Under the pieces are notes generated by a model. The model did no database searches. It saw only the letters and a program-made list of their open reading frames with translations, and was not told the origin of the DNA. 64,000 nucleotides of DNA. Origin: Rhodobacteraceae bacterium NBU2976 (GTDB lineage Bacteria > Pseudomonadota > Alphaproteobacteria > Rhodobacterales > Rhodobacteraceae). The stretch is taken from assembly GCA_023630215.1 (NCBI GenBank), contig JALPRQ010000001.1:372001-436000 (forward strand). The letters are read 5' to 3'. A program made the position numbers and the translations under genes. This document shows, one piece after another, positions 57,983-64,000 of the stretch (position 1 is its first letter; every line of letters starts with the position of its first letter).

Positions 57983-59125
57983 TCAACTGATCCGCCGACC
58001 CTCCACCCAGACGCCCAAGAGTTTTGGGGTGTCGCCGACCATTTTGATACGAAGCAGGTCGGCACGTTTTCCTTCTTCCATAGTACCGCGGTCATGAAGA
58101 TGGGCGGCGCGGGCCGGGTTTCGTGTGGTGGTGGCCATGCCTCTGGCCATATTGCCCCAGATTTGACCCAGTCGGATCGCCCCGGACAACAGCGAGAACG
58201 GGATATAGTCGGACGACAGGATATCGAGCGTTCCAGATTCCGCCAGTTCACGCGCGGCGACATTGCCAGAATGTGAATAGCCACGGATCAGGTTCGGTGC
58301 ACCCATCATCACCGCGATATTGTGCTGGTGGCACGCGATTGCAGCTTCGTGGGTGGTGGGGAATTCGGCGAGGGCGATCCCTTTTTGGGCTGATTCCTTT
58401 ACATGGTCTTCCGTCGTATCATCATGACTGGCCAGCACCGCGCCCAGCCGTTCAGCGGCCGCAATGGCAGCGGCTTCGTGGGCATCGCCCACGGCCTCGC
58501 GCCGGGCGATTTGGGCGCCGATATGTTCCTGAAACTCTTCTTCGGTCAGGTCATGCTTGCCGACCATATATTCGCGCAGCTTGTTAATGTCGCGAAACTG
58601 GCGTTGACCTGGCGAGTGATCCATAACCGACACGATCCCCACCCGATCTTCAGGGTGGAATTCAAACAGCTCTTCGGTCGCAGTTTCTGAGCTGATCTCT
58701 GCCCGCAGGTGGATTTTATGACTGATCCGTAAGGCGCCGCGCTGGTGCAGGTCCAGCAGCTCTGTGGCGACCTGCCGGGCGTATTTTCCATAGTTCGCTC
58801 GTGGCTGCGTGATAACGGATCCTACCCGCAGCGCGTCGAACACGGTTGTGATTCCCACGCTCGCCAGTTCCGCATCATGCGCCATAATGGCGCTGGTATG
58901 AGGCCAATCGACTTTGGGCCGAGGCTGGATGTGGCGTTCCAGATTGTCAGTATGGAGCTCTATTAGGCCGGGGGCTAGATAATCGCCGTCACAATTCGTA
59001 GCGCCCGGGGGCACACCGGCTCCGCTGTTGATCTCGGTAATCTTGCCGTCGCGGACCAACAACGATCCGGTGATCACCTCATCAGGAAGGATGACTTTGG
59101 CGTTAGCAAAGACGGTTTCGGACAT
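57983..59125 (-). CDS. phnM: Alpha-D-ribose 1-methylphosphonate 5-triphosphate diphosphatase
   Basis: Removes pyrophosphate from the triphosphate intermediate in the C-P lyase pathway. 380 residues, amidohydrolase fold. Seen: the metal-binding start GLIELHTDNLERH (H-T-D pattern), a later ASHDDTTEDH and the SDYIPFSLL block typical of PhnM. Transcribed divergently from the DUF1045 gene across a 70-nt region that holds a possible Pho box. It is separated from phnI-N by the opposite-strand DUF1045 gene, so it needs its own promoter. Confidence 0.94.
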   Translation of the reverse strand: MSETVFANAKVILPDEVITGSLLVRDGKITEINSGAGVPPGATNCDGDYLAPGLIELHTDNLERHIQPRPKVDWPHTSAIMAHDAELASVGITTVFDALRVGSVITQPRANYGKYARQVATELLDLHQRGALRISHKIHLRAEISSETATEELFEFHPEDRVGIVSVMDHSPGQRQFRDINKLREYMVGKHDLTEEEFQEHIGAQIARREAVGDAHEAAAIAAAERLGAVLASHDDTTEDHVKESAQKGIALAEFPTTHEAAIACHQHNIAVMMGAPNLIRGYSHSGNVAARELAESGTLDILSSDYIPFSLLSGAIRLGQIWGNMARGMATTTRNPARAAHLHDRGTMEEGKRADLLRIKMVGDTPKLLGVWVEGRRIS

Positions 59126-59154
59126 TTTACACCTTGATATTTGACCTGCGCTTT

Positions 59155-59172
59155 ATGTCACTGAACTGTGAA
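59155..59172. promoter_or_regulatory. Possible Pho box between phnM and DUF1045 gene
   Basis: Two 7-mers, ATGTCAC (59155) and CTGTGAA (59166), 11 bp start to start, each matching 5 of 7 bases of the PhoB half-site CTGTCAT. PhoB control is usual for C-P lyase genes. Weak matches, so this is only a candidate. Confidence 0.4.
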
Positions 59173-59195
59173 ACTTTTACGATAGTGTCGGGGGC

Positions 59196-59885
59196 ATGAG
59201 ACAGTTCAAACGATACGCGATTTATTATTTGCCCCCGCGTGGGGCGCTGTACGATTTTGGATCGGCGTGGCTCGGCTGGGATGTGATTGATGGCGTGCCT
59301 GTGCCCCATCCCGACCTGCCCCTGCCAGTGGCTGACCTGACCGAGGCACCGCGAAAATACGGGTTTCATGGCACGATAAAACCCCCGTTCCGCCTGCGCG
59401 ATGGGGCGGAGCTGGACGATCTGTTTGATGCGTTCGAAAGCGCCGTGCGCGGCCTTACGCCGATCACGCTCGACGGGTTGGCGGTGGCGCAGTTGGGGCA
59501 GTTTCTGGCGCTGCGACCGCAGGGTGATGTTGCGCCTTTGGCAGACATTACCAGCCATATGGTCCGCACCCTCGACCCGTTCCGCGCCCCGTTGAGCGAG
59601 GCAGAGGTGCAGCGCCGCGCCTCGGTTGGCCTGACCACCCGCCAGATGGCCCTGCTGGAACGCTGGGGCTACCCCTATGTGATGGAGGAATTCCGCTTCC
59701 ACTTGACCCTGACCGGTCGCCTGCCGCTGGACGGGGCGGAGGAGGTTCACGCCACGCTCGACCACCTGATCACACCGCTGCTGAGTACCCCGTGGACCAT
59801 CGACAGTCTGTGCCTGTGTGGCGAGGATCAGGACGGCATGTTCCATCTTATTCATCGCGAGATGCTTTCAAGTTCAAGCGCCTGA
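59196..59885 (+). CDS. DUF1045 phosphonate-metabolism protein
   Basis: 229 residues starting RYAIYYLPPRGALYDFGSAW, with PRKYGFHGTIKPPFRL and FRFHLTLTGRLP; the two HxT-type motifs (FHGTIKPPF and FHLTLTG) suggest a 2H-phosphoesterase-like fold. DUF1045 proteins accompany PhnM/C-P lyase genes in alphaproteobacteria; an RNA-ligase-type or phosphodiesterase action on a phosphoribosyl intermediate is possible (inference). It is divergent from phnM and its last 34 nt overlap the end of the convergent phnN. Confidence 0.9.
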   Translation: MRQFKRYAIYYLPPRGALYDFGSAWLGWDVIDGVPVPHPDLPLPVADLTEAPRKYGFHGTIKPPFRLRDGAELDDLFDAFESAVRGLTPITLDGLAVAQLGQFLALRPQGDVAPLADITSHMVRTLDPFRAPLSEAEVQRRASVGLTTRQMALLERWGYPYVMEEFRFHLTLTGRLPLDGAEEVHATLDHLITPLLSTPWTIDSLCLCGEDQDGMFHLIHREMLSSSSA

Positions 59886-60400
59886 ATGACCTGCGCGACC
59901 GTTTCGGCCACCGTGCCGTCATTGACGATCTGCGTCGCGTCGATCTGTAGCGGCAGGCTGTAGTCTGCCCGCTCCAGCCGCGCTGCGATTTGGTCAAGCG
60001 ATTCCCGCCCCCGCGACACCAGCCGCGAAATCAATACGTCCGGGCTGGCCGTCAGCAGGATCACCCGAAGCGAGGGGTAACGCGCCAGCGCCTCGGGCAG
60101 TGCCGCACGGGACCCGTTAAAAACCACCGTTTTCCCGTTGGCGAGCTCTGCGTCGATGTTCGCTGGAATCCCGTAAGACAAATCATGGGCCCGCCAGTGC
60201 AGGGCAAAAGCTCCGGCGCGCAGGCGGGCGGAAAATGTCGCGTCATCCACCCCGTCAAACGCCTCGCCACCCGCGCTTTCTGGTCGGGTAATGACGCGGC
60301 GGACGATGTGAAACTCGGGGCGTGCATCGCGCAAAGCGTGCAGGATCGTGTCCTTTCCCGCGCCGGAGGGGCCGAGGATCGTGACCAATTGCCCGGTCAT
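59852..60400 (-). CDS. phnN: Ribose 1,5-bisphosphokinase
   Basis: Converts ribose 1,5-bisphosphate to PRPP at the end of the C-P lyase pathway. 182 residues with the guanylate-kinase-like P-loop GPSGAGKDT near the N-terminus and VITRPESAGGE. The ATG at 60400 overlaps the phnL stop (TGATG); a GTG one codon upstream is possible. Last gene of the phnI-J-K-L-N run. Confidence 0.93.
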   Translation of the reverse strand: MTGQLVTILGPSGAGKDTILHALRDARPEFHIVRRVITRPESAGGEAFDGVDDATFSARLRAGAFALHWRAHDLSYGIPANIDAELANGKTVVFNGSRAALPEALARYPSLRVILLTASPDVLISRLVSRGRESLDQIAARLERADYSLPLQIDATQIVNDGTVAETVAQVIQALELESISR

Positions 60401-61080
60401 CACGCCGCCTTTGGCGTAAACTGCGCCACGTCAATTTCCCGGTCCGCAACACGGGCGCGGGCGTCAGCATCATGGAAAATCCCGATAATGGCGGCCCCCC
60501 GCGCCTTGGCTTCTTCGATCAGGTGCAGGACAGTCTCGCGGTTGGTCGGGTCCAGACTGGCCGTCGGTTCATCGAGCAGCATCGCCGGATAGTTATGGGC
60601 AAAGCCGCGCGCGATGTTAACCCGCTGTTGCTCGCCCCCTGAGAATGTCGTGGGCGACAGGGACCAGAGCCGTTCCGGGATGTTCAGCCGACCCAACAGC
60701 ATTTTCGCGCGGGTCAAAGCCTCTTCGGGCGATTTGCCAACGGCGAGCAGGGGTTCGGCGACCACCTCCAGCGTGGGTACGCGCGGCACGACGCGCAGGA
60801 ACTGGCTGACATAGCCGAGCGTCTCGCGTCGCAGTTGCAAGATATCGCGCGGCTCGGAAGTGGCGACATCGACATCGCCAACCAGTATCCGTCCACCTGC
60901 GGCCAGATAATTCCCGTAGATCAGGCGCATCAGCGTCGATTTCCCTGCCCCGGACGCGCCAGTCAGCGCCAAGCACTCCCCCGCCGCGACGGTCAGATTG
61001 GCATCCGCCATCACCGGAATAACCGCGCTGCCTTGATTATGAAGCGTGAAAGATTTCGAGAGGTTGTCGATATGGATCAT
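60400..61080 (-). CDS. phnL: C-P lyase complex ATPase PhnL
   Basis: 226-residue ABC-type ATPase: Walker A GASGAGKST, signature FSGGEQQRVNIARGF, Walker B AMLLDEPTASLD, and the PhnL start IHIDNLSKSFTLHNQG. PhnL is needed for C-P lyase activity and binds over PhnK in the core complex in E. coli; it is not a transporter subunit. It starts 3 nt after phnK. Confidence 0.94.
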   Translation of the reverse strand: MIHIDNLSKSFTLHNQGSAVIPVMADANLTVAAGECLALTGASGAGKSTLMRLIYGNYLAAGGRILVGDVDVATSEPRDILQLRRETLGYVSQFLRVVPRVPTLEVVAEPLLAVGKSPEEALTRAKMLLGRLNIPERLWSLSPTTFSGGEQQRVNIARGFAHNYPAMLLDEPTASLDPTNRETVLHLIEEAKARGAAIIGIFHDADARARVADREIDVAQFTPKAA

Positions 61081-61083
61081 GGC

Positions 61084-61854
61084 TCAGACCTGCAAGACGG
61101 AGGAAACGAGAAGCTGCGTATAGCCGTGCTGCGGGTCGTCAAGAACCTGATCGGTCAGGCCGCTTTCAACGACATGCCCCCCCTTCATCACCATCAGCCG
61201 ATCGGCCAGCAGACGCACCACGGCCAGATCATGGGAGACAATGACCGCGCTCAGCCCAAGGTCCCGCACCAGTCCACGCAAAAGGTCCAGCAAACGCGCC
61301 TGCACCGACACATCCAGCCCGCCGGTCGGTTCGTCCATAAAGATCAGCCGCGGGCTGGTCACGAGGTTACGTGCGATTTGCAAGCGTTGCTGCATCCCGC
61401 CGGAAAAGGCGGAGGGGCGGTCGTCGATCCGTTCCGCCGCGATCTCGACCCGGCCCAGCCAGTCGGTCGCCGTGTCGCGAATGTTGCCGTAATGGCGCGC
61501 ACCCACCGCCATCAGCCGCTCGCCGACATTTCCACCGGCGGAGACCCCCATCCGCAACCCATCGCGCGGGTTTTGATGCACAAACGCCCAATCGGTGCGG
61601 CTCAGCATCCGGCGTTCCGGCTCAGACATGGTGACGGTATCCACCATCCCGTCGGCGCGTGTGTCATACAGAACCGCGCCTTCATCCGGCGGCAAATGCC
61701 CGGCCAGACAGTTCAACAAGGTCGATTTGCCCGAACCTGACTCGCCCACAATCCCCATGACCTCGCCGGGGTAGAGCGTGAAATTCACCTCCGCGCAGCC
61801 AATTCGCGACCCGTACCGTTTGGTGATGTTCTGAACCTCCAGAAGCGGGGTCAT
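61084..61854 (-). CDS. phnK: C-P lyase complex ATPase PhnK
   Basis: 256 residues: Walker [10 protein letters not shown], signature FSGGMQQRLQIARNL, Walker B LIFMDEPTGGLD and a D-loop, with a start typical of PhnK (LLEVQNITKRYGSRIGC). In E. coli PhnK docks on PhnJ of the core complex. The ATG at 61854 overlaps the phnJ stop (ATGA). Confidence 0.94.
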   Translation of the reverse strand: MTPLLEVQNITKRYGSRIGCAEVNFTLYPGEVMGIVGESGSGKSTLLNCLAGHLPPDEGAVLYDTRADGMVDTVTMSEPERRMLSRTDWAFVHQNPRDGLRMGVSAGGNVGERLMAVGARHYGNIRDTATDWLGRVEIAAERIDDRPSAFSGGMQQRLQIARNLVTSPRLIFMDEPTGGLDVSVQARLLDLLRGLVRDLGLSAVIVSHDLAVVRLLADRLMVMKGGHVVESGLTDQVLDDPQHGYTQLLVSSVLQV

Positions 61855-62693
61855 GCGGCATCCTCCTGTTGGGTGGCGCGTCGGCTTTCGCAATAATCCG
61901 TGTCGGAACAGACAAACATCCGCTCGCCTGCGTCGTCGATGATCACCTCGTCCAGATAGGCGTTATCCGCCCCGCACAGCTCGCAGGAATGATCGGCCTT
62001 GCTGGCGACAAACGGATGATCTTCGAAGTCGAGGCTGACGACTTCGGTATAGGGCGGGATCGCGTAAATCCGCTGTTCTCGTCCCGCGCCAAACAGTTGC
62101 AGCGCCGCCATCTCCATTTTTGGATTGTCAAATTTCGGGATCGGTGAGGGGTCCATGACATAGCGCCCCTCTACCTTCACCGGATAGGCATAGCTGGTCG
62201 CAATCTCGCCATGTCGGGCGATGTCCTCGTACAGTTTCACATGCATCAGTCCGTATTCTTCCAGCGCGTGCATCTTTCGCGTCTCCGTCTCTCGCGGTTC
62301 CAGAAAGCGCAGCGGCTCCGGGATCGGCACCTGGTAAACGAGGATCTGATCCTCGGTCAGCGGCTCCTCCGGAATGCGGTGGCGGGTCTGGATGACCGTG
62401 GCCTCGGCCGTGTGGGTTGTCACCTTCACATGCGCGGTGCGTTCGAAAAACTTGCGAATGGAGATCGCGTTGGTCGTATCATCCGCCCCTTGGTCGATTA
62501 CCTTGAGCGTATCTTCGGGTCGCAGGCAAGCCGCCGTCACCTGCACCCCGCCCGTGCCCCAACCATAGGGCATCGGCATCTCGCGGCTGGCAAAAGGCAC
62601 TTGATAGCCGGGGATCGCAACGGCCTTTAGCAGCGCGCGCCGGATCATCCGTTTGGTTTGTTCATCAAGATACGCAAAGTTATAGTCAGACAT
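61851..62693 (-). CDS. phnJ: Alpha-D-ribose 1-methylphosphonate 5-phosphate C-P-lyase
   Basis: Radical-SAM enzyme that cleaves the carbon-phosphorus bond. 280 residues. The conserved Cys set near the C-terminus is present: CELCGADNAY followed by FVCSDTDYC, covering the cluster-binding Cys and the radical-bearing Cys of PhnJ. The N-terminus YNFAYLDEQTKRMIRRALLK is typical. The ATG at 62693 follows GGTGG; a longer open frame is not supported. It is separated from phnI by 315 nt, unusually wide for these two genes. Confidence 0.95.
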   Translation of the reverse strand: MSDYNFAYLDEQTKRMIRRALLKAVAIPGYQVPFASREMPMPYGWGTGGVQVTAACLRPEDTLKVIDQGADDTTNAISIRKFFERTAHVKVTTHTAEATVIQTRHRIPEEPLTEDQILVYQVPIPEPLRFLEPRETETRKMHALEEYGLMHVKLYEDIARHGEIATSYAYPVKVEGRYVMDPSPIPKFDNPKMEMAALQLFGAGREQRIYAIPPYTEVVSLDFEDHPFVASKADHSCELCGADNAYLDEVIIDDAGERMFVCSDTDYCESRRATQQEDAA

Positions 62694-62817
62694 GAGGTTT
62701 CCACCTTGGCTTATGTCGCTTGGGTTGCGCTGCACCTGCACATGAAATGTTAAGGTTGTATTTTCTGGTTAATAATTGTACGGTGAGGCGTGTAAGTTCG
62801 CGTGTTGGAGAGTACCG

Positions 62818-63066
62818 GTGACCATGATGATTTTGGCCTTTACTGCCTGCTTTGTCGTTGTTTCCCTTATCGTTTACCTGCTTGATCGCCGGGCCATTCT
62901 TGACCTTGGCAACCCAAGGAATCAGCCTCAGCTTCGTGCGGAGCCGCGCTTGTCGAGCAGTGACCGTCCTCTGATGTCCGATCCCGCTGTTCCCAAAATC
63001 CGTACCGCTCATGCGCCTGCCTCCGTTCCGGCGGTAGCTTCGGTGCGCAGACGCCGGATTAATTGA
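62818..63066 (+). CDS. Possible small membrane protein antisense to the phnI-phnJ junction
   Basis: 82 residues from a GTG at 62818 with GGAGAG five bases upstream (or ATG at 62824). One N-terminal transmembrane segment (LAFTACFVVVSLIVYLL) followed by a basic, Pro/Arg-rich tail. It fills most of the phnI-phnJ gap and overlaps the last 58 nt of phnI on the opposite strand. No family recognised. The good ribosome-binding site and clean hydrophobic helix favour a real gene; its antisense place in an operon speaks against it. Confidence 0.4.
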   Translation: MTMMILAFTACFVVVSLIVYLLDRRAILDLGNPRNQPQLRAEPRLSSSDRPLMSDPAVPKIRTAHAPASVPAVASVRRRRIN

Positions 63067-64000
63067 AGCTCGGCCTGAAAGTCGACATAGTGGGGCAGCT
63101 TGATATGCTCCAAGAAGCCCGTTGCCTGAATATTGTCCGCATGGGATAGGACAAATTCCTCGTCTTGCGCTGGCGCTCCTTGATTATCTTCACCAAGCTC
63201 CTGCCACCGCAGCGCCCGGTCCACCAGCGCCATGGAAATGGCTTTGCGTTCCGTTTGCCCGAACACTAACCCATAACCGCGCGTGAACTGCGGGGGTTCG
63301 GTTTTCGATCCTTTGAACTGGTTCACGGTTTCGCATTCGGTCAGCTCGATCTCGCCAATCTCGATCGCGAAGCCCAGTTCGGGAATGTCCATCTCTACCG
63401 CCACCGTGCCGATCCGTAATTCGCCGACAAAGGCGTGATTGCGGGCATAACCGCGCTGCGTGGAATAGGCCATGCCAAGGACAAAGCCTTCGTCACCACG
63501 TGTCAGCGATTGCAGGCGCAGCGCCCGGTTGGCCGGGAATTCCAGCGGTTCGCGGGTTAGGTCCGGCGGGGTGTCGTCGGATGTTGGCTCGACCTCGATC
63601 AACCCGTCTTTGTTTAGAAATTCTGTTATATGCGGTGCCTTGCCGGAGTCAGCAGACCCGGGAGCAGGCGCGGTGGCCTCCCCCTCCGACACACCCGGTT
63701 CACCTTCAGCCGCAAGTGCGAAATCCAGCAAGCGGTGCGTGTAATCAAATGTCGGCCCCAGAACCTGACCACCCGGCGCATCCTTGAAGGTCGCCGAAAT
63801 GCGGCGGTCGCAGATCATGTCGGCCGTATCGACCGGCGCGGACGCCCCGAAGCGCGGCAGCGTGGTGCGGTAGGCGCGGATCAGGAAAATCGCCTCGATC
63901 AGATCGCCCCGGGCCTGTTTGATCGCAAGGGCGGCGAGGTCAGGGTCATACAACGACCCCTCCGCCATTACACGGTTCACCGCCAATGCCAGTTGCTCGC
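63009..64000 (-). CDS. phnI: C-P lyase complex subunit PhnI (5' end outside window)
   Basis: Core subunit of the C-P lyase complex that, with PhnG, PhnH and PhnL, transfers the methylphosphonate to ATP-derived ribose. Seen: the PhnI region QLALAVNRVMAEGSLYDPDL running off the window edge, then IEAIFLIRAYRTTLPRF and a later FGQTERKAISMALVDRAL. About 330 residues are present; the family is near 350-370, so only the first few dozen are missing. phnG and phnH are expected beyond the right edge. Confidence 0.95.
   Translation of the reverse strand, partial: EQLALAVNRVMAEGSLYDPDLAALAIKQARGDLIEAIFLIRAYRTTLPRFGASAPVDTADMICDRRISATFKDAPGGQVLGPTFDYTHRLLDFALAAEGEPGVSEGEATAPAPGSADSGKAPHITEFLNKDGLIEVEPTSDDTPPDLTREPLEFPANRALRLQSLTRGDEGFVLGMAYSTQRGYARNHAFVGELRIGTVAVEMDIPELGFAIEIGEIELTECETVNQFKGSKTEPPQFTRGYGLVFGQTERKAISMALVDRALRWQELGEDNQGAPAQDEEFVLSHADNIQATGFLEHIKLPHYVDFQAELQLIRRLRTEATAGTEAGA

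Noticed and set aside
59127-59855. A 242-codon minus-strand open frame opposite the DUF1045 gene
   Set aside because: DUF1045 on the plus strand is clearly recognisable; this frame is its shadow.
60835-61740. A 301-codon plus-strand open frame opposite phnK and phnL
   Set aside because: Shadow of two clear C-P lyase ATPase genes; low-complexity His/Gln/Arg composition.
62686-63012. A 108-codon minus-strand frame filling the phnI-phnJ gap
   Set aside because: Lys/Arg/His/Asn-rich with no hydrophobic core or motif and no ribosome-binding site; the plus-strand ORF in the same place looks more protein-like.

Overview
The window reads as chromosomal DNA of a marine alphaproteobacterium of the Rhodobacteraceae (Roseobacter group). 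Grounds: a luxR-luxI pair of roseobacter type, an RpoE-ChrR singlet-oxygen sigma/anti-sigma pair with a photolyase, a C-P lyase operon with a DUF1045 gene, a glgP-B-C-A-X-malQ-pgm glycogen operon, many 4-nt ATGA stop/start overlaps, and moderately high G+C except in one patch. No rRNA, tRNA, CRISPR array or intact insertion sequence was seen.

Layout. 1-1287: quorum-sensing receptor and AHL synthase, with a perfect hairpin over the synthase ribosome-binding site. 1.5-6.3 kb: CUT2-type sugar ABC importer. 6.3-10.2 kb: small membrane protein, then a TetR-controlled export system (TetR, membrane-fusion protein, ATPase, permease). 10.2-17.9 kb: GntR regulator and dipeptide-type ABC importer with a permease-ATPase fusion, divergent from a DUF1028 gene, then an AHL-lactonase-like hydrolase. 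18.1-31.1 kb: seven-gene glycogen operon. 31.1-37.1 kb (minus strand): FAD oxidoreductase, DUF1365, chalcone-isomerase-like, MFS, DUF3833 and SDR genes, tightly overlapping, and a beta-propeller-like gene. 37.2-41.4 kb: GFA protein, nucleotidyltransferase-fold protein with striking palindromes, rpoE, chrR, photolyase. 41.5-50.7 kb: two-partner secretion locus: Sel1 protein, TpsB, a 1,922-residue CdiA-like exoprotein, two A+T-rich small genes in the position of immunity genes, and a remnant of a second exoprotein gene. 50.8-57.6 kb: ArsR-type regulator, GH51 arabinofuranosidase and CUT1 sugar importer. 58-64 kb: phnM, DUF1045, phnN, phnL, phnK, phnJ and the end of phnI.

How the parts work together. 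The RpoE-ChrR block looks like a light/singlet-oxygen stress unit: an identical TGATCC-N16-CGTA promoter lies before rpoE and before the oxidoreductase operon. The arabinofuranosidase and its importer share a 19-bp promoter motif and sit beside a likely sugar-sensing regulator. The C-P lyase genes flank a possible Pho box. The exoprotein locus has the architecture of contact-dependent inhibition: VENN-like NNYLS boundary, variable C-terminus, A+T-rich downstream genes and an orphan fragment. The most unusual items are that locus, the twin 28-bp palindromes around an apparently leaderless nucleotidyltransferase gene, and the hairpin over the luxI ribosome-binding site.

All family assignments are from reading translated sequence and from memory of the families; no database search was run.
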